Part shown: piece by piece, positions 16,969 to 26,312 of the stretch
Position numbering within the stretch: position 1 is the first letter of the stretch
Layout: every line of letters begins with the position of its first letter
Source: Saprospiraceae bacterium
Lineage (GTDB): Bacteria > Bacteroidota > Bacteroidia > Chitinophagales > Saprospiraceae
Reading direction: 5' to 3'
DNA length: 44,141 nt
NCBI GenBank assembly: GCA_019634045.1
Contig: JAHQWA010000319.1
Coordinates: forward strand, 1 to 44,141
The notes under the pieces: model-generated
What the model saw: only the letters and a program-made list of their open reading frames with translations
Database searches by the model: none
Told to the model about the DNA's origin: nothing
Made by a program: the position numbers and the translations under genes

Positions 16969-18384
16969 TTAGAGGGCTCTAGCTGTTTCTTGGATAAATG
17001 CCCAAGCAGCTTCTATGTGCTTTTGTTCCACTGTGGTTTGCCCGATGACTATCCTCAGGGTATACATCCCTCTAATTTTGGTATGGGTCAAGAAGATCTT
17101 ACCCGTATCGTTGAGCCGATGTAGGAGTTTTTCATTCAGCTGATTAATCGTGGAGGTGTCAGCCTCTTCATTTGGTCGATAGTGAAAGCAGACCAAATTG
17201 AGGTTTCGGGGAATCAGCATTTGGAAATCGGGGGCAGCCTTGATTTGTTGCTCGAGCCAACTTGCCATCTTCATATGGCCGCGTAACTTCTCCTGTAATC
17301 CTTCAAGGCCATAATATCGCAGGACAAACCAAAGTTTTAAAGCTCGGAAACGACGTCCTAAGGGGATGCCCCAATCACAATAATTGTTCACCTGTCCATC
17401 TGTTCTAGTCTTTAGATATTCGGGTAAAATGGCGAAAGTATTGATCAGGGTTTGGCTGTCTTTTACAAAGTAGGCTGTACAGTCAAAGTTGGTTAATAGC
17501 CACTTGTGCGGATTAAATACGAAACTATCGGCCTTCTCTATTCCTTTGATCATCCACCGGAATTCCGGAAGGAGCAGGGCTGATCCGGCATAAGCGGCAT
17601 CCACATGGAGCCATATTCCATGTTTTTGGGCTATATCCCCAATAGAATCTAAGGGGTCCACCGCAGTGGTGCCCGTCGTTCCCGTGGCTACCACAATGCA
17701 TAGGGGCTGAAAGCCAGCAGCAATATCTGCTTTGATGGCTTGCTCTAGAAGGTCGGGACGCATGGCCATTTCTTCATCCACCTCGATCTTGACCAGGTTT
17801 TGCTTTCCAAGCCCGGCAATTTTCACCCCTTTTTCGATCGATGAATGTGTTTCCTTGGAGCAGTATACTCTATACTTGCTTAAGCCTTCAAAGCCGTTCT
17901 CGTTTACCTGATAGTTGGATTGTCGCTCCCGGGCACAAAGTATAGCTGCTAGGGTGGCTGTGGAAGCCGTATCCTGGATCACCCCTTCCCAAGGCTTTGG
18001 AATCCCCATGGCGTCCCGGAGCCATTCCATCACGCGCTCCTCCAACTCAGCTGCCGAGGGCGACGTCTCCCATTTCATACATTGGGCTCCCATGGTTGAC
18101 ATCAACATTTCGGCAAGGATAGAAGGTGGGCTGACATTGGCGGGAAAGTAAGCGAAGTAGTTTGGACTTTGCCAGTGGGTCATGCCGGGTAATATCTTAT
18201 CTTGAAAGTCTTGAAATATCATATCCATCGATTCTCCAGTATTCGGCATTTCCGTGGGAATCTTCTGGTATATCTCTCCGGGCTGCACCTGAGATTTAAC
18301 GGGATACTGTTCTACCCCTTCCATATAATCGGCCATCCAATCGACAAATTGGTGAGCATGTTTACGAAAAGTATTGGAATCCAT
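16969..18384 (-). CDS. PLP-dependent aromatic-L-amino-acid decarboxylase family protein
   Basis: A 471-residue protein, the normal length for group II decarboxylases. Visible landmarks: HWQSPNYFAYFP (70-81) of the substrate pocket, QDTASTATL (138-145), the ring-stacking His180 in CSKETHSS, Asp262 in HVDAAYAG for the pyridine nitrogen, and the PLP lysine Lys294 in NPHKW. The family decarboxylates Tyr, Phe, Trp or DOPA to the amine; which of these is used cannot be read from sequence, and some members are aldehyde synthases. It is cytoplasmic. It is first in a two-gene unit with the VOC protein. Palindrome C lies about 55 bases upstream of its start. Confidence 0.9.
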   Translation of the reverse strand: MDSNTFRKHAHQFVDWMADYMEGVEQYPVKSQVQPGEIYQKIPTEMPNTGESMDMIFQDFQDKILPGMTHWQSPNYFAYFPANVSPPSILAEMLMSTMGAQCMKWETSPSAAELEERVMEWLRDAMGIPKPWEGVIQDTASTATLAAILCARERQSNYQVNENGFEGLSKYRVYCSKETHSSIEKGVKIAGLGKQNLVKIEVDEEMAMRPDLLEQAIKADIAAGFQPLCIVVATGTTGTTAVDPLDSIGDIAQKHGIWLHVDAAYAGSALLLPEFRWMIKGIEKADSFVFNPHKWLLTNFDCTAYFVKDSQTLINTFAILPEYLKTRTDGQVNNYCDWGIPLGRRFRALKLWFVLRYYGLEGLQEKLRGHMKMASWLEQQIKAAPDFQMLIPRNLNLVCFHYRPNEEADTSTINQLNEKLLHRLNDTGKIFLTHTKIRGMYTLRIVIGQTTVEQKHIEAAWAFIQETARAL

Positions 18385-18438
18385 ACGTGAGTCCTGTTTG
18401 CGTTTTCAGTAATGGATCGGAATATATACTTTTCAAAG

Positions 18439-18481
18439 AGCACGGACAAGCTGAAGTCATTGACTTCAGCTTGTCCGTGCT
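18439..18481. repeat. Perfect 43-bp palindrome C
   Basis: Arms of 21 bases (AGCACGGACAAGCTGAAGTCA and its complement) flank one central T. The outer sequence differs from palindromes A and B, but size, single-base centre and the inner GAAGTC..GACTTC are the same. It separates the PEBP gene (ending at 18531, reading towards it) from the decarboxylase start and may be a terminator for the former. Confidence 0.88.
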
Positions 18482-18530
18482 AAATTATGGTCAATATTAC
18501 CCTTGATACGCGAGTCGACTAGAACCGAAT

Positions 18531-19070
18531 TTATCGCTTGTAATAACTTACGATAGAAGCCTTTGCCAAAGCATTGGCATTCAAATAGTATCCAACCAAA
18601 GCTGGACTAGCCGAAGCATCGAGATCCAATTGATCGACCTTTAGGGCATATACCGTAATGATATATTGGTGGTCACCGTGACCTTCGGGAGGACATGGTC
18701 CGCCATAAGCTGTCGTTCCATAATCTGTTTTCCCTTGGATCGCTTGTTTCCAAAGACTGTGGTCACTAGCTGCGCTGGCATTTGCAGCCAAGGAAGTAGC
18801 GGTAGTAGGAATATTGAATACGACCCAATGCCACCACCCGCTGCCCGTAGGGGCATCGGGGTCATACATGGTGATGGCGAAGCTTTGCGTGCCCTCTGGC
18901 GCATTTTCCCAACTAAGTTGTGGTGATTCGTTTTCTCCAGTGCAGCCAAAACCCTGGAACACTCCTTTTTTAGTGAATTGCCCACCTAGGGTTTCACTAC
19001 TTAGAGAGAAGGTCTGTGCGTGGCCGATGACAGCCCAGCATAAGAATAGAAATAGCAATTTACCTTTCAT
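18531..19070 (-). CDS. PEBP / YbhB-YbcL family protein, secreted
   Basis: 179 residues from the ATG at 19070. This start gives a clean signal peptide (MKGKLLFLFLCWAVIGHAQ). An in-frame ATG at 19094 would add eight residues encoded by the end of repeat copy 2, and is not preferred. The phosphatidylethanolamine-binding protein signature is complete: TMYDPDAPTGSGWWHWVVFN and GGPCPPEGHGDHQYIITVYA. The family binds anionic ligands and its bacterial role is unclear. The signal peptide suggests periplasmic location. It lies downstream of the MDR oxidoreductase and AraC genes, separated from them by the 187-base gap that holds the repeat. Confidence 0.92.
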   Translation of the reverse strand: MKGKLLFLFLCWAVIGHAQTFSLSSETLGGQFTKKGVFQGFGCTGENESPQLSWENAPEGTQSFAITMYDPDAPTGSGWWHWVVFNIPTTATSLAANASAASDHSLWKQAIQGKTDYGTTAYGGPCPPEGHGDHQYIITVYALKVDQLDLDASASPALVGYYLNANALAKASIVSYYKR

Positions 19071-19082
19071 GTTCGTTTTTTT

Positions 19083-19194
19083 GTTCTCTTCCAATTTTTG
19101 TGTTTTGGAGTCAGCCTTTGGCCCAAAAGTTTTGCTTCCTTTAGGCGCAATCCTTGTAGCTAAAACGCTGGCTACAAAAATTGTCAGAGAAGGT
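19083..19194 (+). repeat. Dispersed 111-bp terminal-inverted repeat, copy 2
   Basis: It aligns end to end with copy 3 (28639-28749) and, inverted, with copy 1. The right terminus, CGCTGGCTACAAAAATTGTC, is nearly the complement of the left, CAATTTTTGTGTTTTGGAGTC. It sits immediately upstream of the PEBP start (12 bases from ATG 19070), so it supplies that gene's 5' leader. It is non-coding. Confidence 0.7.
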
Positions 19195-19257
19195 TTTAAG
19201 GCAAAATTGCGGGAATGCGTGATGTGGTACCTACATCAATTCGTTCGATAAGTATGC

Positions 19258-20100
19258 TTAAACGTTCATGTTCTGGTATTGGCGTGGACTCATTTGATGA
19301 TACTGCTTGAACGCTCTTGCAAAATTTGAGTAGGAGTCATATCCTACTAGAGGGTAGATCTCAGAAGGGAGTTTGTTCTTTAACAAAAGTTGTCCTGCCA
19401 TTTTCATCCGTTGTGTTAGAATGAAACGGCTTGGAGTACTTTCATAAAACTTGTGGAAGTGGCGTTTGAAGGTAGAAATACTCATGTTACATATAAAGGC
19501 GAGTTCCTCTATGGTCAGGTTGGTGAAGAGGTTGTTTTCCACCACATTACGAAAGTCGACCTCCGTCTTCGATTTACTATTATTCAATAGTGCAATAAGT
19601 TGCTGTGGCCGTCGCTGTAATACATACAATAGGAATTCTTCCAATTTAGCCTTTAGTAGGGCAATGCTAGGCGTTTGGGTTTTACAGAGTAGTGCTAAAG
19701 AGTTGCGGAACTGCAATAAGTATTCATCATAAGGTAAGGATAGGGCTTCGGCTTTGGTATCTACGGTTTGGAAGGTGTCCATGTGCTTGAGCCAGATACT
19801 GCTCAGGATTTCATCATCAAAAAAGAATAGCAAGCTACGATACTGCCCATTAGCTGAAATCTCAGTCATGAGGCATCGACTGGAGGTGATCATGGCAAAA
19901 TGCGTTTGGTCAAAACTCAAGGGAGCTTCTTGCATATGGATCTCCTTCGATCCCTGAATCATAAAACTGATCACATTCTGGGTATACAAAATGCGATTTC
20001 GCACAGGGTCTCCTTCTGCTCGGTAGTCAATTAATCCGATAGGAGGAGGGGTGTCCTCTGCTACTAGATGATTGGGAATGGTATACTCTCGCATACCCAA
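19258..20100 (-). CDS. AraC family transcriptional regulator
   Basis: A 280-residue protein. The N-terminal 170 residues form a cupin-like sensing part (FMIQGSKEIHMQEAPLSFD), typical of the ExsA/AraC-like regulators of Bacteroidota. Residues about 185-278 hold the two helix-turn-helix motifs, NLTIEELAFICNMSISTFKRH and YPLVGYDSYSNFARAFKQ, ending MSPRQYQ. It lies 21 bases downstream of the MDR oxidoreductase gene on the same strand, so the two are probably co-transcribed and the regulator likely controls this unit. The effector is unknown. Confidence 0.88.
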   Translation of the reverse strand: MGMREYTIPNHLVAEDTPPPIGLIDYRAEGDPVRNRILYTQNVISFMIQGSKEIHMQEAPLSFDQTHFAMITSSRCLMTEISANGQYRSLLFFFDDEILSSIWLKHMDTFQTVDTKAEALSLPYDEYLLQFRNSLALLCKTQTPSIALLKAKLEEFLLYVLQRRPQQLIALLNNSKSKTEVDFRNVVENNLFTNLTIEELAFICNMSISTFKRHFHKFYESTPSRFILTQRMKMAGQLLLKNKLPSEIYPLVGYDSYSNFARAFKQYHQMSPRQYQNMNV

Positions 20101-20121
20101 GTATACAAAATAGCGGGGAAT

Positions 20122-21099
20122 TTAGTTTTCTGTCAAAACGACCAATTTCCCTGCTGCCTGATTGCTCTCCATCATCTCATGCGCTTTAGGCAAGTCCCCA
20201 AATTCAAATACCTTGTGGATGTTAGTTTTATACCTTCCCGCCGCTACATGATCGACAATGCTTTGGAGTACTGGTGTTGCGTAGTTCGTGTGTAAGGTCT
20301 CGGTACTGTAGAGCGTTAACTTCACTGTCGAGGGCATCCAGGGGAAGAATTTATAATCCCAGCTGTCTCCCAGGAACCCAACCATTCCTACTGTTCCTTT
20401 TGGGGCAGTGCTTTGCAGGCAATCCATGATCGTCTTTTCGATACCGACTAATTCCACCACACCTGCCACGCCAGCTGGGAGGATGGCTTTGACCTGCGGC
20501 GCTATGAGCCCATCGTCGATTAGCACGTGATCTACACCTGCTGATTTCAGGATCGATACCTTCTCTTGTTTTCGTGTGGTGGCAAAGACGGTGCAACCCA
20601 TTTCTTTAGCGATAGAGGCGCAAGCTAAGCCTACCGATGAACTCCCCCCTCTGATCAATAGAGAACTATTTTTGGGTAAATCGATAGCTTCTTTGATTAC
20701 CCCCCAAGCCGTGAGGTACATCTCTGGCAGGGCTCCGAGCGTGGACCATTCAAGCTCCGTTTCAATAGGGTATACATTCGATCTAGGGATGAGTGCCATT
20801 TCGGCATAACCTCCATCATATAGTCGTCCCATATGGCCCATCGCAGCTGCTACTTTCTGCCCTTCCCGCAAGTCCGTACCGCCGGCATCCTTTACGAGCC
20901 CCACACATTCTATCCCCAATACTCTAGGCAGGGTCACGGCATCTCCGGAATGCCCTTGCCGGGTATACAATTCACTTCGATTAATGCCAAAGGCTTTGAT
21001 TTCGATTAGGATATGGCCTTGCTTGGGGCTGGGATTTGGAATGTTGACCAAGTTGAATACAGCTGGGCCTCCATAGGAATTGATTTGCCAGGCTTTCAT
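20122..21099 (-). CDS. Zinc-free MDR oxidoreductase (quinone oxidoreductase-like)
   Basis: A 325-residue cytoplasmic enzyme of the medium-chain dehydrogenase/reductase superfamily. The N-terminal GroES-like domain (1-125) has the NRSELYTRQGHSGDAVTLPR block and a GIECVGLV segment but lacks the Cys/His zinc ligands of alcohol dehydrogenases, which points to the quinone oxidoreductase/enoyl reductase branch. The nucleotide-binding domain has IRGGSSSVGLACASIA (about 149-164) and a following TTRKQEKV that favours NADPH. It probably reduces small quinones or enones. It is the first gene of a two-gene unit with the AraC regulator. Confidence 0.88.
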   Translation of the reverse strand: MKAWQINSYGGPAVFNLVNIPNPSPKQGHILIEIKAFGINRSELYTRQGHSGDAVTLPRVLGIECVGLVKDAGGTDLREGQKVAAAMGHMGRLYDGGYAEMALIPRSNVYPIETELEWSTLGALPEMYLTAWGVIKEAIDLPKNSSLLIRGGSSSVGLACASIAKEMGCTVFATTRKQEKVSILKSAGVDHVLIDDGLIAPQVKAILPAGVAGVVELVGIEKTIMDCLQSTAPKGTVGMVGFLGDSWDYKFFPWMPSTVKLTLYSTETLHTNYATPVLQSIVDHVAAGRYKTNIHKVFEFGDLPKAHEMMESNQAAGKLVVLTEN

Positions 21100-21367
21100 T
21101 AGCTATGATGTTATTGGTAAATGGATAGGTCCAAGTTTTACCTTTTATCTTGAAAGCCCGCCATCAATTTCGATAAAGAATGATCATTTTGATAAGCCGC
21201 TTTAGAAGCCTTTGGAATTTGCTATAGATCTATTTTTTGCCAATTGAGGCAAAATAGCAGGTCTATTTGACAATGGAAAGCCGAAAAGTGCCGGGACAGG
21301 AGCTGTAACAAAACTACATTGCTACATCTGTCTAGCAGCCAGGTAGACTCAAAATAGCTTCTTAGCT

Positions 21368-24300
21368 CTAGGACAAATTTCCCATAAACTTCTTGGGACT
21401 TATACCGAACTCTTCCGTGAATTTTCTTGAAAAATAGGCGGGATCATTGAAGCCTACCTCATAGGATACTTGGGTGACGTTCATCGCGTTTTCCTGCAAG
21501 AGTTCTTTCGCCTTGTGCAATCGAACCGCGCGAATGACGTGTGAAGTGGACCGGTTGGTCAAGGCTTTAAGCTTCAGGTGGAGTTGGGATCGACTCATTC
21601 CCATTTCGTGACACAGGGCATGAATCCCGAACTCTGCATCCTTCATTTTGGAAACAATGACCTCCTGAAGTCTATGTATAAAGGCATCTTCTTGCACATA
21701 TGGATTTTTCTCTTCGCTGGCCTCTACGGGCTCAAATCCTTGATAGCGTTCCCTCAATTGCTGCCGCATTGCCGCTAGCTGTTCTAACCGAATGAATAAT
21801 TCTCGTTGATCAAAGGGTTTGGCGAGGTAAGCATCAGCTCCTCTTCCCAAGCCCTCTAAGCGAGAATCTATACCGGATTTTGCGGTCAGCAATATGATGG
21901 GAATGTGGCTTGTTCGTTCGTCCATTTTCAAGGTACTGCAGAGTTCAAAGCCATCTTTGATGGGCATCATCACATCACTTACAATCAAATCAGGGATATG
22001 TTCCAAGGCGAGCTCAATTCCTTCCTGACCATCCCGGGCGAGATAGAGATCGTACTTGTCTTCTAGTAGGGAGACAAGATATTGCATAACATCTGTATTG
22101 TCCTCAATTAGAAGAAGACTTTGCAAACTACTGGAAGCACCGGTATAGGGCCCGGTAGCAAGCTCGTTTGTTACCAAGGGTAGATCTGGGCTTAAGATTG
22201 GCTTGACGGTTAGTTCTTCGGAGGGGACGATCGGTGCATTTTGATGTAGAGGAAGTATAATGGTGAAATAACTCCCCTTGCCCAACTCGCTATTTACGGT
22301 GATCCTTCCTCCCATGAATTCGACTAATTCCTTAGTCATTGCTAAACCAATGCCGGTTCCTCCACCAGGTCCTCGATATTGGAGGCCGTTTTTTCCCTTG
22401 GGAACTTCGCTTCTTGCTTGATAGAATCGGTCAAAAATACTTTCCTGCTCTTCTTGTGAAATGCCTATCCCGCTATCCTGTACAATAAGACATAAGGTGG
22501 CTTGTTCATCCTCAGTAAATTGACTCTGGGTAACACGGACATATACGTCCCCGCCTGCAGGCGTAAATTTTATGGCATTAGATAGCAAGTTGGATAGTAC
22601 TCGTTGGACTTTCTCCTTATCGAAATCCATCAATACTTCTTGCTGTGTCGGAACAAAATGCAGCTCAATATCCTTTAAACCTGCCAGCGCTTCGTAAGAA
22701 GCCAATAAGTATTGGAGATATTCAATTATATTAGCTTGGACCCACTTGAGTTCTAAACGCCCTTCTTCCAGTTTTCGCAGATCTAGAATTTGATTCACAA
22801 GACTTAACAGATTAGAACTATTTCTCTTGACGAGTTGCTTCACCTTATCATGTCCTTGCACCTGCTCTATCACACCGCTGATGATGGTCAAAGGGGTTTT
22901 AAATTCATGGGTGATATTGGTGTACAGCTTATTCTTAAAAATGTCTAGCGCCTTTAAATTCTCGGTTTCCTGCTTTTGCAATTGGCGATTCAGTTGAAAA
23001 CGATAGACTAAGTATCCAAAACCGATCAGGAATAGCAGGTAAGCGAAGTAGACCGGGGGACTTTCCCACCAAGGCGGAAAGACATGTAAGGACAGGAGCT
23101 GGACCGCTTCGGAGGGAATGTTACTGACATCTTTACTTCTAACTAGAAATTGATATCTACCGGGGTCAAGATTAGTGAAGGTTACCTCCATATTTTCAGG
23201 GAGACTCATCCACTGGCCGTTAAATCCAAATAGTTGGTATTCATATTGACGATCCTCGGTGCCCTGCCAGGCTAGATCGCACAACTGCAGGCTGATCGAT
23301 TGATCTTGGTGTCCCAATTGAATTTCTTGCGCCTTATCAGCCACGAAATAGTCTGTTTCCGCTCTTCCCTTTCCTTGGTCAAAGCGAAAGGTGGTAAGAG
23401 AATGGATCCTGAGCTGATGTTTAAAGGTATCTTGTCCTATCAGCGCCGGATTTACCAGTACCATCTTGCTGGCATTGCCCAGTAGCATCTGTCCATTGCT
23501 AGGACTTTGAAATAGCGCCTTAGGTATGAAGGATAAACTACCTAGTTCGTCCTGTACATTGATTTTTTGGAAAGTCACGGTGTCTAAGCCTCTAATGGCC
23601 CTGGCCACGCCCTTATCTGTACTGATCCAGATGGTTCCATCTGCTGCTTCTGTCAAACCAAAAATTGTATTGGAAGGAAGACCATCCTCTTCGTAAAAGT
23701 GCTCAAAACCGTTGGAGGTAATATCAAGCCGGTTCAGGCCTACATCCGTACCTACCCACAATGCGCCTTGGCGATCCTGTAGAATGGACCAGACTAGGTT
23801 GTTAGATAAGCTGGAAGAGTCAGCAGGGTCATGAAGGTAGGAGGTAAAGGTCTCGGTCTGCGAATCCAGTCGATTTAGACCACGCGTAGTGCCTATCCAT
23901 AAGAAATCATCCGGGGCTCGATAGATGTAACGAATACTGTTACTACTAAGACCATCCGGCCGGTTTGGCGCTGCTTGAAAGTGCTTAATGGTGCCATCCT
24001 TGGGATTTAATCGATCCAAACCTTCTGCCCAAGTTCCTACCCATATAAAGCCATCGAGATCCTGATTTAAACCCCAAATACGGTTACCATTGAGTGAGTT
24101 GGGATCATTTTCGCGCTGACGATAACTTGTTATTGCTCCAGAGCGGAGATCAACTCTATTTAGTCCATTGTTATTGGTGGCTACCCAAATCAGCTCTTCC
24201 TCCTGATCCAATAGTAACTTGATGACTTGGTGGCTACTTAAACCATTGGGGCCTTGACTGATCGTCTGAAGTTTTTTCAAACCAGGGGCCGCCTCTGTAT

Positions 24301-25606
24301 ATTGAAACTGTTCTATTCCGCCACCTAGAATTCCTACCCATAGGTGACCTTGTCGATCCTCCGTAAAACTACGAACAGAACCAGCTGCGATAGTATTGGG
24401 ATTTTCGGCATCGTGTTCATAGAAGGTGTATAAGGTTCTCTCATTCGGCAAAAAGTATACACCGCGACCTGCCGTCCCTATCCAGCGCCCTCCTTTAGCA
24501 TCTTTAAAGAAACCTAAGATGTCATTACTCCATAAGGGGGGCTGACCTTCTGCTGGTAGGACTGGCGTCTGTTCTCCACTTCGTATGTCAATTTCAAAAA
24601 TTTGCCGGGAGTCGGTCGTTAAAAGGGTTTGTTCATCTTGCCAAAGCAGATGTCTCAAGATTTGAGTAGCTGGAATATCGGGAGCGCCCCGAGCAGGGAC
24701 CCGCTCTAGGTGAACAATACGTGGGTTGCTCTCTTTATCTTCCAGTTGATACAGTTCTTTACCTAAAAGCAGAAAGATCTGCCCTTCGGAACTCATCTGA
24801 CTCTCGATCTGATCAACTTCTCCTCGATAATAGTTGGTGAAATTGGGAATCTGTAGACTCAGGATTTCGTTGGTAGAAACCTGTAGTCGATCAAGCCCCT
24901 GTGTAGTAGCTAACCACAAATAATCTTCAGTAATTTCGATAAGATGAGAAAGCCTGAAACTGCTAGCTGAGGCCGAATTCAATTGTTGATAAGCGACTCG
25001 CTTGGCAATGGATGGGGATCCTCCCTTCTCCATGTCGACCTTAAATAGACCATATCTAAGACTCAATACCCAAATGTTTCCGTCTTTATCCTCAAGACAA
25101 CTGGTGATCTCATCTCCAAATAACGATCCATTCTCGGTCTGCAAGCTGATCCTTTCGAAAATTCCACTTTGCCGATCCAATCGGTTCAAGCCGTTTCTGG
25201 TGCCGACCCACAGATTGTGATCACTATCTTCAAATAAGGTTGTGATCCAATTGCTATTAATAGTGGTAGAGTCTTCTGGGTGGTGGCGATATTCTAGGAA
25301 ATGGCGCCCGTCAAAGCGATTCAATCCATTCTCGGTGCCGATCCAGATAAAACCCAAATGATCCTCCAGGAAAGAAAGAACATAATTACTAGATAGGCCT
25401 TGTTTTTGCGTCAAATGTTGATAGTTGGACTGAGGCTGAGCATAAAGCTGACCTAGGCCAGCAGCAGCCAGGCCAATAAGAAAAGCAAGAAGTCGACGAC
25501 AATGGCGAATACTGTAGATCAATTCAACCAATTTTGAAGATGACGGAGTTATACGAATCGACAAGGGGAATCGGATTCGAAAGTTAATGAAAATAAAATA
25601 GTTCAC
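21368..25606 (-). CDS. Hybrid two-component system (periplasmic sensor / histidine kinase / receiver / AraC)
   Basis: A 1412-residue one-protein signalling system. From GTG 25606, domains in order: signal or anchor (about 40-57, LLAFLIGLAAAGLGQLYA); periplasmic Reg_prop beta-propellers (about 65-740) with repeated IWIGTENGLNRFD-type units; a Y_Y_Y domain (about 760-845); one transmembrane helix near 855-875; HisKA with the phospho-accepting His900 in THEFKTPLT; HATPase (NLLSNAIKFTPAGG); a receiver with Asp1211 in IVSDVMMP and a conserved Lys in LAKPF; and an AraC helix-turn-helix at the end (VGFNDPAYFSRKF). All key residues are present. Such proteins sense glycan breakdown products and activate polysaccharide-use genes. 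A TTG at 25522 is an alternative start. Nine bases separate it from the pseudo-receiver gene upstream. Confidence 0.93.
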   Translation of the reverse strand: MNYFIFINFRIRFPLSIRITPSSSKLVELIYSIRHCRRLLAFLIGLAAAGLGQLYAQPQSNYQHLTQKQGLSSNYVLSFLEDHLGFIWIGTENGLNRFDGRHFLEYRHHPEDSTTINSNWITTLFEDSDHNLWVGTRNGLNRLDRQSGIFERISLQTENGSLFGDEITSCLEDKDGNIWVLSLRYGLFKVDMEKGGSPSIAKRVAYQQLNSASASSFRLSHLIEITEDYLWLATTQGLDRLQVSTNEILSLQIPNFTNYYRGEVDQIESQMSSEGQIFLLLGKELYQLEDKESNPRIVHLERVPARGAPDIPATQILRHLLWQDEQTLLTTDSRQIFEIDIRSGEQTPVLPAEGQPPLWSNDILGFFKDAKGGRWIGTAGRGVYFLPNERTLYTFYEHDAENPNTIAAGSVRSFTEDRQGHLWVGILGGGIEQFQYTEAAPGLKKLQTISQGPNGLSSHQVIKLLLDQEEELIWVATNNNGLNRVDLRSGAITSYRQRENDPNSLNGNRIWGLNQDLDGFIWVGTWAEGLDRLNPKDGTIKHFQAAPNRPDGLSSNSIRYIYRAPDDFLWIGTTRGLNRLDSQTETFTSYLHDPADSSSLSNNLVWSILQDRQGALWVGTDVGLNRLDITSNGFEHFYEEDGLPSNTIFGLTEAADGTIWISTDKGVARAIRGLDTVTFQKINVQDELGSLSFIPKALFQSPSNGQMLLGNASKMVLVNPALIGQDTFKHQLRIHSLTTFRFDQGKGRAETDYFVADKAQEIQLGHQDQSISLQLCDLAWQGTEDRQYEYQLFGFNGQWMSLPENMEVTFTNLDPGRYQFLVRSKDVSNIPSEAVQLLSLHVFPPWWESPPVYFAYLLFLIGFGYLVYRFQLNRQLQKQETENLKALDIFKNKLYTNITHEFKTPLTIISGVIEQVQGHDKVKQLVKRNSSNLLSLVNQILDLRKLEEGRLELKWVQANIIEYLQYLLASYEALAGLKDIELHFVPTQQEVLMDFDKEKVQRVLSNLLSNAIKFTPAGGDVYVRVTQSQFTEDEQATLCLIVQDSGIGISQEEQESIFDRFYQARSEVPKGKNGLQYRGPGGGTGIGLAMTKELVEFMGGRITVNSELGKGSYFTIILPLHQNAPIVPSEELTVKPILSPDLPLVTNELATGPYTGASSSLQSLLLIEDNTDVMQYLVSLLEDKYDLYLARDGQEGIELALEHIPDLIVSDVMMPIKDGFELCSTLKMDERTSHIPIILLTAKSGIDSRLEGLGRGADAYLAKPFDQRELFIRLEQLAAMRQQLRERYQGFEPVEASEEKNPYVQEDAFIHRLQEVIVSKMKDAEFGIHALCHEMGMSRSQLHLKLKALTNRSTSHVIRAVRLHKAKELLQENAMNVTQVSYEVGFNDPAYFSRKFTEEFGISPKKFMGNLS

Positions 25607-25615
25607 CGACTGTCC

Positions 25616-26083
25616 TTAAGGCAGCCGGAGGATTAGATCGCTTAAGAAACTTTCTTCTGAGACTAAGCGAGAATCCTTTTTGGCAAACAAGGCATATCTT
25701 TCTTGGAGGCGAATTTTGAATTGTATCATTTTCCTGACTTGTACCAATAGCTCTCGCATATTGTAAGGGTACTCTAAAAAAACATCAACTTTATATTTGA
25801 TTTTGGCGCGAAATGGATTGATCTGACGTCCAATTAGAAGTATCGGAATGTGGCTACTTAATTGGTGGCCCTTCAATTTTTGACAGACTTCTGCGCAATT
25901 CCCTTCAGGAAGATCCTTGTTGATAAAAATGATGTCGGGAATATGCTTATGGGCCTCCTTGATTCCATCTCGGCCATTACACGCTAGATAGAGCTCATAC
26001 CGGTCTCCTAGAAGATCCTGCACGACATCCTGATGCTGCTCATTGGAGTCAATCAGCAGTAGGGAAATCTCTCTAGCTTGCAT
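25616..26083 (-). CDS. Degenerate stand-alone receiver (pseudo-receiver), paralogue of the downstream receiver
   Basis: A 155-residue receiver-like protein. It aligns along its length with the receiver of the next gene: DRYELYLACNGRDGIKEAHK against DKYDLYLARDGQEGIELALE. The phosphorylation residues are lost. The acceptor Asp is Asn55 (FINKDLP against VSDVMMP), the acidic pair has become Asp12-Ser13, the switch Thr is Ile84, and the conserved Lys is Glu104. The similarity continues past the receiver into the linker before the AraC domain (RLQERYALF, SEESFLSDLI) and then stops. So it looks like a truncated duplicate kept as an open frame. Its stop is nine bases before the GTG of the hybrid kinase, so they are co-transcribed. 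It may act as a phosphorylation-independent partner or decoy, which is inference. Confidence 0.85.
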   Translation of the reverse strand: MQAREISLLLIDSNEQHQDVVQDLLGDRYELYLACNGRDGIKEAHKHIPDIIFINKDLPEGNCAEVCQKLKGHQLSSHIPILLIGRQINPFRAKIKYKVDVFLEYPYNMRELLVQVRKMIQFKIRLQERYALFAKKDSRLVSEESFLSDLILRLP

Positions 26084-26312
26084 AAGGTAGGTTTGGCAAA
26101 TAGGTCTAATACTAATCCACGATTACTGAGTGAGCGAATCCCTTCTCATATCAGAATGGGCCGCTAACCTTTTAACTGGCAACACAAGTTATAAAATACA
26201 ATTGAGACTATAATTTGCAGTTTTTCAAGAATTACTTCCCTTTTTTTTATTATTTGACTTGCAAGTAATTGCTAATCAGTTTTTTAAATATCAATCGTAG
26301 ATTGGCGATTAA

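Noticed and set aside
18641-18985. Minus-strand 114-codon frame inside the PEBP gene
   Set aside because: It overlaps the complete PEBP signature in another frame and shows no domain.
19070-19094. Upstream ATG at 19094 as the PEBP start
   Set aside because: The extra eight residues come from the end of a dispersed repeat and precede a good signal peptide; ATG 19070 fits better.
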